A DNA stretch of 61,765 nucleotides, taken from Microcaldota archaeon. Its GTDB lineage: Archaea > Micrarchaeota > Micrarchaeia > Micrarchaeales > CABMGC01. Location of the stretch: the NCBI GenBank assembly GCA_021848065.1, contig JAJZNA010000007.1, positions 1 to 61,765 of the forward strand, read 5' to 3'. Position numbers and translations under genes: made by a program. How positions within the stretch are numbered: the stretch's first letter is position 1; every line of letters begins with the position of its first letter. Shown in pieces: positions 32,493 to 40,354 of the stretch. The notes beneath the pieces are model-generated. The model was not told where the DNA came from and made no database searches. It saw only the letters and a list, made by a program, of their open reading frames with translations.

Positions 32493-33326
32493 CTACACAG
32501 GTAATTTTGGGGCAGGGGCAATTTTCCCCGTAAGTTCTGTGCTAGGCATGCCATATATCCATGCGTACCTGGCCATCGCCTTGGAACTGTATAGGCATTC
32601 TGCAGACATGGGATAGATCTCCCTTGACTGGAACATGTCCCTTCCAGCTAGCTCCACGCCTTCATCTATCTCCCCACGGCTCAGCCAAGAGTATTCGTGT
32701 ATCCTTATTTCCCCATCGCTACGTGCAGTTACTGAGAGGTCCATGGAGCTTATTCTCACAGGATCTTTGTGAAGGAACTGGGAGGAAAGTTTTGCCATCA
32801 ATGGGGCGCCGCAAGCGTCAAAGCGCGAAGCGGATATATATGACGATCCGAAAGCCAGGGCACTAAACACGGATGCGGACCCGGGAGATGTTATTTCGTC
32901 GACCACAAGCCGGTCGGGATGTGATTGGAGCGCCTTGTCTATGCACGGCCTGATGAGGCGTGCTGAGCGGCCATAGACATATCTGGAACAAAATGGGAGG
33001 CTGCCGGAGTGCACCGAGCCCAAATCTTTTGACACGATGGCAGTGGCGCAGCCTTGCGGTATCAGGGACACAAGGGTGTCAAGAAGGGCTGACCTTAAGT
33101 GCGGGATAGGGCTGCATACGAGTATGCTAAGGTTTGCTTCCAGGGCAACTGAAAGGTATGATTCCAGGCATTTATCAATGTGCAATCCATTGGATGGGGC
33201 TTTGTACTGGTCGCTATCGTAATATGGAAGCTGCTTGAGGAGATATGCGTCCAGGCCCCTGTCTGACCACAAGGTCCTGGCCATGGCGGCGGTGATTGAT
33301 AGGCGGTCTTGCAGTTTTATCGTCAT
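32493..33326 (-). CDS. VirB11/GspE-like protein without a P-loop
   Basis: A 277-residue protein that aligns by eye with secretion ATPases of the VirB11/FlaI type. ILVCSPIPHLRSALLDTLVS (68-87) occupies the Walker A strand-loop-helix, yet GxxGxGK(T/S) is gone. PDRLVVDEITSPGSASVFSA (137-156) matches the Walker B and Asp-box region, with VDE for the usual VGE, and SSYISASRFDACGAPLMAKL (161-180) the His-box (GxxSTxHA). ATP binding is therefore unlikely; it may be a structural hexamer subunit or regulator of the adjacent VirB4-like motor. Assignment rests on pattern similarity. Confidence 0.55.
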   Translation of the reverse strand: MTIKLQDRLSITAAMARTLWSDRGLDAYLLKQLPYYDSDQYKAPSNGLHIDKCLESYLSVALEANLSILVCSPIPHLRSALLDTLVSLIPQGCATAIVSKDLGSVHSGSLPFCSRYVYGRSARLIRPCIDKALQSHPDRLVVDEITSPGSASVFSALAFGSSYISASRFDACGAPLMAKLSSQFLHKDPVRISSMDLSVTARSDGEIRIHEYSWLSRGEIDEGVELAGRDMFQSREIYPMSAECLYSSKAMARYAWIYGMPSTELTGKIAPAPKLPV

Positions 33327-33509
33327 TGAAATACCCCTTGTAACTATTTTACTTAAGTATAATATCTTATATTATAGTATAAGAATTAATATAGTTTACG
33401 GAGGATATGCCCTGTGGCTTTGTCCGGAAGCCCTGAATTTCGCGAATGTAGGATACATAGGCATGGCATCAGATACATACGCAGGTATGGGCATAAAACC
33501 TGAGATATG

Positions 33510-33519
33510 TTTATAAAAG
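33510..33519 (+). promoter_or_regulatory. TATA box of the winged-helix gene
   Basis: TTTATAAAAG lies 30 bases before ATG 33549. It would put the transcript start inside the longer ORF version that begins at 33507, which argues for the shorter protein. Confidence 0.6.
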
Positions 33520-33548
33520 TTAATGTACAAGCATTACTTGGTGGACTT

Positions 33549-33878
33549 ATGGCCAAGGCTGAAAAGGACAACGACGAGATATGGCTCGTAAGGAGGATAC
33601 TTAGCAAACCTAACTATGCTGTGCTTAAGCTTCTCATGATTAAATCCCCAAGGACCACAAGGGAACTTTATACAATACTTGGCAAGAAATTTACCAGGAA
33701 GACTCTTATAATAACGCTGAGGAATCTCTCGATGAACCTCAACGTTCTCCAACCAACCCACATAAGGACCGAGCGCGGATATGACCTCGGATATAACATA
33801 AATCCCAAGCTAAAGGAGGTTATAAGGTCTGTGGAGAAATTCGAGAAGACGGTAGAGTCCATAACCTCTGTCAAATGA
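33549..33878 (+). CDS. Winged-helix-turn-helix protein
   Basis: A 109-residue predicted DNA-binding protein. The wHTH covers residues 12-80: NYAVLKLLMIKSPRTTRELYTILGKKFTRKTLIITLRNL contains the helix-turn-helix (TTRELY... and RKTLIITLRNL), then the wing HIRTERGYDLGYNI. A short C-terminal helix may dimerise (VIRSVEKFEKTVES). The start is set by the TATA box upstream. It precedes the 5S rRNA gene. Target unknown. Confidence 0.72.
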   Translation: MAKAEKDNDEIWLVRRILSKPNYAVLKLLMIKSPRTTRELYTILGKKFTRKTLIITLRNLSMNLNVLQPTHIRTERGYDLGYNINPKLKEVIRSVEKFEKTVESITSVK

Positions 33879-33942
33879 ACAGTTATTGGGAATGATTGCT
33901 ACCTTCCAGCAAGCTATTTAAATGTATGCTGCAATAATATGT

Positions 33943-34060
33943 GCGTCAAACGGCCATAGGAGCGGGGAAACACCCGAACCCATTCCGAACTCGGCAGTTA
34001 AGACCGCTCACGATATGAAATACTGCCCTAACAGGCGGGAACGCATATTGCTGTTTGACA
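33943..34060 (+). rRNA. 5S ribosomal RNA
   Basis: About 118 bases with 5S hallmarks: terminal helix I formed by GTCAAAC (33945-33951) and GTTTGAC (34053-34059), the conserved loop B/C segment ACCCGAACCCATTCCGAACT, GGCAGTTAAG and CTGCCCTAACAGGCGGGAACG. A TATA-like CTATTTAAATG lies about 25 bases upstream and a T-rich terminator follows at 34061-34069. It is detached from 16S/23S genes, as in many archaea with scattered rRNA genes. End positions are accurate to about two bases. Confidence 0.95.
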
Positions 34061-34061
34061 C

Positions 34062-35087
34062 TTATTTTTCTCTGCGATACATCTCCTCTATTGAGGAGAG
34101 CAATATATCCCTGTAGCTATTGCTAGGTATCTCGCCGCTGAATTGTTTGACAGCCTCCTTGGCCTTATCCGCATACGTCTTGGCCCTTCCCCTTGCATAT
34201 TCTACGCTGCCGTACTTCTCAGCTATGCCGGCTAGGAATGATATCTCTTCAGGGGTCTTCTGCTGCCTCTGCTTGCTGAAGATCCGGTCTGTCTCCTTCT
34301 TTTCCGAGTCGCTTGAACTTTCGTATGCATGGAGCATTATCAAGGTCAGCTTGCCTTCGTAGAGATCGCCGTACCTCTGCTTCCCGAAGACTTTCTCATC
34401 GGCAGTCATGTCCAGCACATCGTCTATTATCTGGAATGCCACGCCTGCAGGATATCCTATCTCCCTAAGTGCATGCAGCTTGGCATCAGATGCGCCTGCA
34501 GCTATGGCACCCAGCTGCATAGGGCCATAGACGGTGTAGTAACAGGTCTTGCTGGACACTATGTCAAGGTATAGCTTCTCTGAAGCTTTCGAGAGGCTTT
34601 TGGAATTGAGTATGAAATTGGTTTCTAGATACTGCCCTTCAACGGTCCTCTCCAGCATGTCATAGAATGTATCGAAGAGACGTGAGCCACGCTGCCCTGC
34701 TGCGCTGACCATGTAGTCCTTCAGGGCCTTCCACATGGAGATATGGACGGCATCACCTGCATTTATGGCCAGCTCGTTGCCGTGTATCTTGTGCAGTGCT
34801 GGCTTGCCGCGCCTGGACTCGGAATTGTCCTCTATGTCATCGTGTATGAGGATCCAGTCTTCGGACATCTGCATGGCTGCGGCCGGAAGGAAAAGGTTCT
34901 CTGGCTTCTCACCAAACATCTCGCCGGTCAGGAGTATGAAACCTGCGCGGCGGTAGCTCCCCATGCGCTCGCTGTAGTCCCTTACCATCCTGTAATGGGC
35001 CTCAGGCTCCTTGAGGGGAAGGTACTCCATTATCTTGGAGTATACGGAATCACGGTACTTTGACACGTACTCCTTGAAGCTGGTCAT
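34062..35087 (-). CDS. idsA: Isoprenyl diphosphate synthase (GGPP/FPP synthase)
   Basis: Condenses isopentenyl diphosphate with allylic diphosphates to give C15-C20 chains for archaeal ether lipids. The 341-residue protein has the first Asp-rich motif in ILIHDDIEDNSESRRG, second motif IIDDVLDMTADEKVFGK, and helices HKIHGNELAINAGD and GDLYEGKLTLIMLHA. Large-product specificity (GGPP) is usual for archaea. It converges on the 5S gene with the stop touching the 5S terminator. It is upstream of nothing obvious in an operon. Confidence 0.92.
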   Translation of the reverse strand: MTSFKEYVSKYRDSVYSKIMEYLPLKEPEAHYRMVRDYSERMGSYRRAGFILLTGEMFGEKPENLFLPAAAMQMSEDWILIHDDIEDNSESRRGKPALHKIHGNELAINAGDAVHISMWKALKDYMVSAAGQRGSRLFDTFYDMLERTVEGQYLETNFILNSKSLSKASEKLYLDIVSSKTCYYTVYGPMQLGAIAAGASDAKLHALREIGYPAGVAFQIIDDVLDMTADEKVFGKQRYGDLYEGKLTLIMLHAYESSSDSEKKETDRIFSKQRQQKTPEEISFLAGIAEKYGSVEYARGRAKTYADKAKEAVKQFSGEIPSNSYRDILLSSIEEMYRREK

Positions 35088-35168
35088 TGGAACACTGATT
35101 TGGGATAACGCAACGCCACCAGGTGCACCGCATCAGAGGTGCATCGGGTGCTGTGAAGCGCCGTGGCT

Positions 35169-35636
35169 TTATATCTTGACTTCCCCGCTGGATATCTTTG
35201 CAAGCATCTCCTTTGCATTGATGCCCTCTACGGTTATGTTCATTGACTTGCACGTCCCTATTACCTGCTTTACGCGTGAAGTGAGGCTATTACCATACAT
35301 TGAGGCCTCCTTCGCCTGCGCTATCTTCTTGACTACGTCAATGGTTATGTTCCCTACCACTTCTTCCTTGGTCTTCGCGCCCTTCTGCAGGTGCAGCTCC
35401 TTGAGTATAAGTGCGCTCGTTGTGGGGCTGCCTACCTCAACCTTGAATTCCTTTGTCTCCTTGTTCACGACAACTTTGACAGGCACCTTTATGCCTTCGA
35501 AGGACTTCGTCTTTGAGTTTATCTCAGCCACTATGCTTGCGGTGTTCACTCCGAGGGGACCAAGTGCAGGCCCAAAGGGTGGACCGGATGTAGCCTTGCC
35601 ACCTTCTATAAGTCCGTTTACAACTACTTCAGTCAT
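35169..35636 (-). CDS. rpl11: Ribosomal protein L11
   Basis: A 155-residue L11 that binds the GTPase-centre region of 23S rRNA. The N-terminal domain has GGKATSGPPFGPALGPLGVNT, the proline-rich loop contacting translation factors; the C-terminal RNA-binding domain includes SALILKEL, ITIDVVKKIAQAK and the GTCKSMNITVEG stretch. It follows spt5 on the same strand with a 4-base gap, the standard archaeal spt5-rpl11 operon. It is separated here from the L1-L10-L12 operon by trm5 and a ferredoxin gene. Confidence 0.97.
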   Translation of the reverse strand: MTEVVVNGLIEGGKATSGPPFGPALGPLGVNTASIVAEINSKTKSFEGIKVPVKVVVNKETKEFKVEVGSPTTSALILKELHLQKGAKTKEEVVGNITIDVVKKIAQAKEASMYGNSLTSRVKQVIGTCKSMNITVEGINAKEMLAKISSGEVKI

Positions 35637-35640
35637 ATGA

Positions 35641-36084
35641 TCACTCTTTCGCTTTTTCTATTATCCTTGCCATGTTGGCCTTTGTAGTGACAGGTATTGG
35701 GACTGCAACATCCATAAGCTCTACGGTTATCTCGTCCTTCGCCTGGTCTACCTTTATTACCTTTGCCTTATAGCCCTTGAACGGCCCGGCAAAGAACTCT
35801 ATAGTGTCAGCAACATTTATCTCCTGTACTGCCTGCTTGGATGCGAGCATCTTTACAAGCTCCGATTCCTCCAGAGGCTTTGAGAGCATTCCCTTTACAT
35901 GGGGCTCATTGAGTATGAGGTCCCTGCACGCGATCTCGTTGGCAGCCTCTATTACAAGATAGCCACGCATGCCATAGGGCATCACCATTGAGTATATGTC
36001 CGTATTGTTCTTGGAGATCTTGTTCTGCAGAACGTCCGCAGTTATCTTCTCCTGGCTTGCGGTTACCCTTACGATGAAATACAC
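35641..36084 (-). CDS. spt5: Transcription elongation factor Spt5
   Basis: A 147-residue archaeal NusG homologue: NGN domain (1-85, MYFIVRVTASQEKITADVL, YSMVMPYGMRGYLVIEA) plus one KOW domain (92-140, VADTIEFFAGPFKGYKAKVIKV). It binds the RNA polymerase clamp with Spt4 and aids processivity; spt4 is in this window at 55.3 kb. GTG start. secE, often just upstream, is missing; instead trm5 is divergent across 38 bases. Confidence 0.95.
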   Translation of the reverse strand: MYFIVRVTASQEKITADVLQNKISKNNTDIYSMVMPYGMRGYLVIEAANEIACRDLILNEPHVKGMLSKPLEESELVKMLASKQAVQEINVADTIEFFAGPFKGYKAKVIKVDQAKDEITVELMDVAVPIPVTTKANMARIIEKAKE

Positions 36085-36122
36085 TCGATCACTTTTTAAT
36101 TGTTATTAATTGATATCAGTTT

Positions 36123-37151
36123 ATGCTCGGGCTCAAAGTGAAGAAAGATAATGCCGAAAAGGTAAGAAAATACCTTACAGGGCATAAACTAATGGTTATT
36201 AATTATAGAGTATTTAGTAGTGACGAATTTATATACTTTCCCATTTCTGCGGGGGCGAAGATGGGGAAGGACGTTATTGGCAGGTTTGGAGCAGAGATAG
36301 TGGATGCCAGATTCGAGAAGACAGAACAGCAGCCAAAGTACAAGGAGATGCTCAAGAGCAGCCTTGGGAAGCAGTATTCTGAGGCTGCCAGGGGATATGA
36401 CGTGATAGGAGACATAGCGCTCATAGAAGGTACGGGCAGCACTGCAGCTACCAGGAAGATGGCAAAGGCAATAATGGAAGTGAACAGGAACGTTAGGACA
36501 GTGCTGGCCAAGGGGGGCCCTGTGAGCGGAGTGTATAGGATAAGGAAGTATTCGCACGTGCTCGGGGAGAAGAAATATGACACGGTGTATAAGGAGAATG
36601 GGGCGCAGTTCCATTTTGACATTAGGAAGACGTTCTTCTCCACAAGGCTGGCATATGAGCGGGCCCGCATAAGCGCTGCGTCCAGCGATGGGGAGAATGT
36701 GATAATCATGTTTGCAGGGGTTGGGCCTTTTGCAATAGAGATGGCCAAGACCCACAAGAAGTCCAATATAATAGCCATGGAACTCAACAGGAGCGCGTTC
36801 AAGGCCATGCTGGAGAACATAAAGATAAACCGCACAGCAAACGTAACTGCAGAATATGGGGACGTGAAGAAGCTTGTGCTAAGGCATAGGAACTTTGCGG
36901 ACAGGATTGTGATGCCACTGCCTAAGGATTCGTACAGCTTCCTGGGCGCCGTATCCATAGCCGCGAGGAAGGGGTGTGTTGTGCATTACTACGCGTTCGG
37001 CAAGAAGGAGGACGCATTTGACTTCAACATAAAGAGGATTAGGGATTATTTCAGTAAAAAAGGGAGAAGGATAAGGGTCTTGAACAAAAGGGTTGCCAGG
37101 AATTACTCGCCTAGCGAGATAGAAGTAGTGATAGACTTCAGGATATACTGA
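36123..37151 (+). CDS. trm5: tRNA (guanine-37-N1)-methyltransferase Trm5
   Basis: Methylates G37 next to the anticodon, which guards against frameshifting. The 342 residues carry a D1-like N-terminal region, the linker DIRKTFFSTRLAYERARI, the S-adenosylmethionine site VIIMFAGVGPFAIEMAK and IAMELNRSAFKAMLENIKIN, and the catalytic-loop FADRIVMPLPKDSYSFL, where MPLP replaces the commoner N-L-P/N-P-P. Conservation elsewhere is good. Notably tRNA-Pro(CGG) with G37 in the same window is a substrate class for this enzyme. Confidence 0.9.
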   Translation: MLGLKVKKDNAEKVRKYLTGHKLMVINYRVFSSDEFIYFPISAGAKMGKDVIGRFGAEIVDARFEKTEQQPKYKEMLKSSLGKQYSEAARGYDVIGDIALIEGTGSTAATRKMAKAIMEVNRNVRTVLAKGGPVSGVYRIRKYSHVLGEKKYDTVYKENGAQFHFDIRKTFFSTRLAYERARISAASSDGENVIIMFAGVGPFAIEMAKTHKKSNIIAMELNRSAFKAMLENIKINRTANVTAEYGDVKKLVLRHRNFADRIVMPLPKDSYSFLGAVSIAARKGCVVHYYAFGKKEDAFDFNIKRIRDYFSKKGRRIRVLNKRVARNYSPSEIEVVIDFRIY

Positions 37152-37174
37152 GCGCATGGCCCTATGCCATGCGC
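37152..37174. terminator. 9-bp hairpin between convergent genes
   Basis: A perfect stem (37152-37160 with 37166-37174, loop of five) begins one base after the trm5 stop and lies 12 bases before the ferredoxin stop on the other strand. No long T run follows on either side. The position suits a shared bidirectional transcript end. Confidence 0.55.
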
Positions 37175-37185
37175 ATAGTAATGTT

Positions 37186-37542
37186 TCACTTGTATATGGA
37201 GTGATACACGTTTCCCGTATCGTCGTGTATGACTATGCACTCCCCTTCGCACTCCACAAGGCATGCCTGGCAGAGTATGCATGAAGGCCCATTTAGTGCC
37301 ACTGAGATTCCTCCGCTTCCGCCTTCGTGCTTCTCGGCAAAGTGCTTGTGGCCATCCTGCACATTGGCCCACTTCGCAGTTACCTCAGGTGTGTGCTGGC
37401 CCTTCCACTTAGCCTCTTCAGGGGCAGAATCCTTGTTAACATCAGGGCTTTCCCTGTCCTTCATCTCGAATACAGCTACAGGGCATACGTCAAAGCAGTG
37501 TGAACATCCAGTGCACTTTGGTTTCTCAACATAAACATCCAT
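37186..37542 (-). CDS. 2x[4Fe-4S] ferredoxin with internal insertion
   Basis: A ferredoxin-like electron carrier. The first cluster motif is CTGCSHCFDVCP near the N-terminus, the second CILCQACLVEC near the C-terminus, each C-x2-C-x2-C-x3-C. About 65 residues rich in His, Lys and Glu separate them, far longer than in classical 2x[4Fe-4S] ferredoxins. Start MDVYVEK (37542) is preferred to ATG 37560, since it gives the usual short leader before the first cluster. The AT-rich TTTAAAAAATATTT just upstream is a probable promoter. Partner oxidoreductase not in the window. Confidence 0.88.
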   Translation of the reverse strand: MDVYVEKPKCTGCSHCFDVCPVAVFEMKDRESPDVNKDSAPEEAKWKGQHTPEVTAKWANVQDGHKHFAEKHEGGSGGISVALNGPSCILCQACLVECEGECIVIHDDTGNVYHSIYK

Positions 37543-37599
37543 TCTAAAACACCATATCAATACTTATAGCAAATATTTTTTAAACTTTAGCTTGCGTGA

Positions 37600-37690
37600 G
37601 GGTGCCGACGAATACACGACCTTGTACCTCTAGGTTAAACTAGAGGTAATGACGGTTCTGTCTTCGCCGGATCTCAAGCAGATACCTGCT
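37600..37690 (-). ncRNA. Candidate structured RNA between rpl12 and the ferredoxin gene
   Basis: Read on the minus strand: small hairpin 37678-37681/37686-37689, then a long stem-loop with an 8-pair lower stem (37663-37670 with 37605-37612), an internal loop of 14 and 12 bases, and a perfect 9-pair upper stem (37640-37648 with 37625-37633, six-base loop). One lower-stem pair is G-U on the minus strand but A-C on the plus strand, which favours minus-strand transcription. It looks like an H/ACA-type pocket, but no ACA box is found where expected. It could also be part of the ferredoxin 5' leader. Confidence 0.4.
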
Positions 37691-37693
37691 GGC

Positions 37694-37722
37694 AAAAAAC
37701 GTATGTTGTGCATAGGCACAAC
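37694..37722 (-). terminator. Hairpin plus T6 terminator after rpl12
   Basis: On the minus strand a perfect 7-pair stem (37716-37722 with 37705-37711, four-base loop) starts 8 bases after the rpl12 stop and is followed by TACG and six T's. This is an intrinsic-type end for the rpl1-rpl10-rpl12 operon. Confidence 0.75.
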
Positions 37723-37729
37723 ACCGCAT

Positions 37730-38029
37730 TTAGCCGAATAGGCTTGCAAGTCCTCCTGCTGCCTGCTCCTCGCTTACCTTCTCTTCTGCTGGCTCCTGCT
37801 TCGCTGGCTTTGCGCCTGCTGCTGGTGCCGCAGCTGGAGCAGCTACCTGGACGTTCTGTGCGTTCTTTATCACTTCCTTTATGTTTACTTCCTTGAGAGA
37901 AGTCGCTACAGACTTTGCCATCGCCTCGTCAGGTGACAGTCCTGCTGCCTTTACCACTTCTTCCAGGCTCTTTTCGTTTATCTCCTTTCCTGCTGCGTCT
38001 AAGAGAAGTGCAGCGTATATGTATTCCAT
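37730..38029 (-). CDS. rpl12: Ribosomal protein L12 (P1)
   Basis: A 99-residue stalk protein that recruits translation factors. The N-terminal dimerisation half is [31 protein letters not shown], followed by an Ala/Pro-rich hinge (65-80) and the charged tail ending GGLASLFG, the conserved factor-binding C-terminus. Last gene of rpl1-rpl10-rpl12, followed directly by an intrinsic terminator. Confidence 0.96.
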   Translation of the reverse strand: MEYIYAALLLDAAGKEINEKSLEEVVKAAGLSPDEAMAKSVATSLKEVNIKEVIKNAQNVQVAAPAAAPAAGAKPAKQEPAEEKVSEEQAAGGLASLFG

Positions 38030-38055
38030 CGTTTCACCATTTATTCAGTATCATA

Positions 38056-38919
38056 TCATGCCGCAGGCTCTTGGGCCTTTGGCTGCTCGGTCTTTACCAT
38101 AGAATTCAAGCTCAGGGCCTCGCGTACGCCCTTTGCAAGAAGCTTGTCTGCTATTCCAGGCTCGTATATCTCTGCCTCAAGGCCTAGGCCGAGTGCGGAC
38201 ATGTAAGCCTTTGTCAGCATTCCGTTGACGTTGTAACTCGTCACGAAGCCTATATGGGTGGCAAGGCCGTTAGCCTCTGCGAAGCTTATAGCCAGTTCGT
38301 GCGCAACGTATGCAGCATCTACTGCAAGCACTCGCTCGGTGAATGCAAGATCCCCATTGATTGCCACTGAGAGCTTGGTGCCGACCTCGAACGGAGCTAT
38401 GTCGAGCATCTTAAGCGCCTTTGAGATTGCGGTGCTTATCTTATCGCCCTTCTTCACTAGCACCTTGGACTTTGATATCACAACCTTGCCCTTCTCGATC
38501 TTTACGTCTATTCCTGCAGCCTTCATGTCCGTTACCGCCTGCCCAGGGGCTATTGATGTCTCTCCGCTCTGTATCTCAATCTCTGAAGGGGCCATCTGAC
38601 CTGGCTTTGCCAGGAGTCTCTTCCTATTAGCGAGTATGAGCTTATTTAGTGCCACAGGATCCAGGTTTGAGAGTAGTATTGCAAAGTTTCCTGTTGCATA
38701 GTCCTTGAGCTTCGCAAGCCTTGGGTCCCCCTCTATTATCCTGAGTGCGAGGTTCTTCCTTGCCATTATGAACCTTACATCCGGCTTTAGCGAGTTCCTC
38801 GCCTTCTGCACCAGTGAATCAGGAATTGCATTGAGAGGAAGTATGCCCACCGTGGCGTAGCTCTTCACCTCCTTTATGGTGTTCTTTACGAATTCTACTT
38901 TTTGGGCTTTGAGCATCAT
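38056..38919 (-). CDS. rpl10: Ribosomal protein L10 (P0)
   Basis: A 287-residue stalk base protein. The rRNA-binding N-terminal domain includes KNTIKEVKSYATVGILPLNAIP, VRFIMARKNLALRIIEG and GNFAILLSNLDP; the archaeal insertion domain (110-185) has GQMAPSEIEIQSGETSIAPG and the C-terminal helical spine binds L12 dimers. The tail (KTEQPKAQEPAA) is short and lacks the usual acidic plus LFG-type ending, so factor binding must rely on L12. Lies between rpl1 (4-base gap) and rpl12. Confidence 0.95.
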   Translation of the reverse strand: MMLKAQKVEFVKNTIKEVKSYATVGILPLNAIPDSLVQKARNSLKPDVRFIMARKNLALRIIEGDPRLAKLKDYATGNFAILLSNLDPVALNKLILANRKRLLAKPGQMAPSEIEIQSGETSIAPGQAVTDMKAAGIDVKIEKGKVVISKSKVLVKKGDKISTAISKALKMLDIAPFEVGTKLSVAINGDLAFTERVLAVDAAYVAHELAISFAEANGLATHIGFVTSYNVNGMLTKAYMSALGLGLEAEIYEPGIADKLLAKGVREALSLNSMVKTEQPKAQEPAA

Positions 38920-38923
38920 GCTA

Positions 38924-39556
38924 TCACATTACCTTCAGCGGCTTTGACATGGTGAGCTTTACATAGGCGGACCTTATGTGGCTCACGCCAAGCTTCCTTG
39001 TGACCGCATTTAGAACTTCCTGGACATTATCGTAAACCTTGCTCGCGTCCATATCCTCGTTGCCCACTATGCAGTGTATGGTAGGCAGATTCTTTCCCCT
39101 GTTCCTAAGCTGCACGCGCTTGTTGAGCTCGTTGGACATGCTTGCCATGCTCGTGTTTGGCAGGAGCGGCTTTGGCATCTTGTTCCTGGTTCCAAGGAAC
39201 TGACCTAGGTTCTTGGCTATGGCAGGCATCAGGTTTGGCTGTGCTATCAGCTCGTACTCGAGCAGAGAGTTCAGCCTTGCAGGGTCCTTTGATATCTGGT
39301 CGAGCTGGGCGCCGTCTATTACCTCTATCCCGTTCTGGTTGGCCTGCTCTATGAAGTTCCTCTCTGTGCAGAATATGGCTATCTTCTTTGTCTTGCCCTT
39401 GCCGTTAGGAAGATTGACTTCCAGGTTAAGCCTGTTGTCCTGCTTTGAGAAGTCTATTCCCTTGAAATTTATGGCTAGCTCTACAGTCTGCTTGAACTTC
39501 CTCTTTCCCTTGTTATCAGCAAGAAACTTGCTGAAGTTTTCCAAATTCTCTGCCAT
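38924..39556 (-). CDS. rpl1: Ribosomal protein L1
   Basis: A 210-residue L1 that forms the mobile stalk for deacyl-tRNA exit. Signature segments are the N-terminal KFKQTVELAINFKGIDF, domain II FCTERNFIEQANQNGIEV, the MPAIAKNLGQFLGTRNKMPKP loop and C-terminal SHIRSAYVKLTMSKPLKV. First gene of the L1-L10-L12 operon. In many archaea and bacteria L1 represses its own operon by binding the mRNA leader; 39557-39610 is AT-rich leader/promoter and no clear L1 site was identified. Confidence 0.96.
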   Translation of the reverse strand: MAENLENFSKFLADNKGKRKFKQTVELAINFKGIDFSKQDNRLNLEVNLPNGKGKTKKIAIFCTERNFIEQANQNGIEVIDGAQLDQISKDPARLNSLLEYELIAQPNLMPAIAKNLGQFLGTRNKMPKPLLPNTSMASMSNELNKRVQLRNRGKNLPTIHCIVGNEDMDASKVYDNVQEVLNAVTRKLGVSHIRSAYVKLTMSKPLKVM

Positions 39557-39693
39557 ATTAATCCCTCCTGCAAAACTGCAGTTTTATCGGGAAAATAAGT
39601 AGACTCTTATTGAACAACAATTAATATATACCTATCGCATATGCTGGCGCTATTGAAAATCAGGTTATATATTAGGAAGATGAAGCTCATTGC

Positions 39694-40239
39694 ATGCCAT
39701 ATAGAGCAATTGTAGTTACAGGCCCTTCGGCTGCAGGTAAGTCCAGCTTTGTGTCGGATATGGCAGATAAACTTGGATGGCAGGTTGCCAGCGCAGGCAT
39801 AGTGTGGAAAGCTGAACAGGCAAGGCTCTGTCCAGACGGCAATGTCACAGTAGGCACTTTCTGGAGCCATATTCCTCGTGATTTTTTCAGGGAGCTCTAC
39901 TTTGAATTAAGCGAGCTTGCACGACGCGGCGGAGTTGTCATTGAATCCAGATATGCCACAGCCATGGATCCCAGGTATTGCCTTAGGGTCTCGTTCGATG
40001 CGCCGGAAAGAACGAGAGTTCTTAGGGCCATCAGGCGCGGTGACTTCAGGCCAGACATATCAATGGCTGAGGCAAGGGCTGCGCTGAGATCAAGACTTCA
40101 AGACGAGCAGTGGGTTGGGCAGCGGATATTTGGGCTTGAAAATTATACCAGGCAGCCTGTACACGTATCTCTGAATTCTGGCATGCTGACCAGGGAAGCT
40201 GAAGTCGGAATATTATTAGAGGGTTTGAAGTACGAATAG
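39694..40239 (+). CDS. P-loop nucleotide kinase (cytidylate-kinase-like)
   Basis: A 181-residue P-loop kinase. Walker A is GPSAAGKSS (residues 10-18); a lid-like Arg-rich segment APERTRVLRAIRRGD (around 109) and the closing NSGMLTREAEVGILLEGL resemble the archaeal cytidylate kinase layout (phosphoryl transfer from ATP to CMP). RRGGVVIESRYATAMDPRY matches the CMP kinase strand-3 region. AMP/shikimate/adenylylsulfate kinase-type functions cannot be excluded. An inverted repeat (40255-40261/40276-40282) follows its stop. Confidence 0.7.
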   Translation: MPYRAIVVTGPSAAGKSSFVSDMADKLGWQVASAGIVWKAEQARLCPDGNVTVGTFWSHIPRDFFRELYFELSELARRGGVVIESRYATAMDPRYCLRVSFDAPERTRVLRAIRRGDFRPDISMAEARAALRSRLQDEQWVGQRIFGLENYTRQPVHVSLNSGMLTREAEVGILLEGLKYE

Positions 40240-40310
40240 CCAAGGCAAAAATGCAATGCGCGCAGGTTGAAGTTTGCGCATTAGGATGTGAAGATAGGGA
40301 GATGTGAATA

Positions 40311-40332
40311 ATGCATCATGTATGCATCATGT
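40311..40332. repeat. Tandem 11-bp repeat near the TnpB right end
   Basis: ATGCATCATGT occurs twice back to back, followed by an inverted partial copy (CATGAT, 40335-40340). It lies just outside the conserved right end of the TnpB element at 40355 and may be insertion-site sequence rather than part of the element. Confidence 0.7.
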
Positions 40333-40354
40333 TTCATGATGTGAGCTGACACTT

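Noticed and set aside
36203..36958. 251-codon minus-strand ORF
   Set aside because: Antisense to trm5, whose S-adenosylmethionine and catalytic motifs are clear.
40311..40332. CRISPR-like repeat
   Set aside because: Only two adjacent 11-bp copies without spacers; no CRISPR array or cas gene was seen anywhere in the window.
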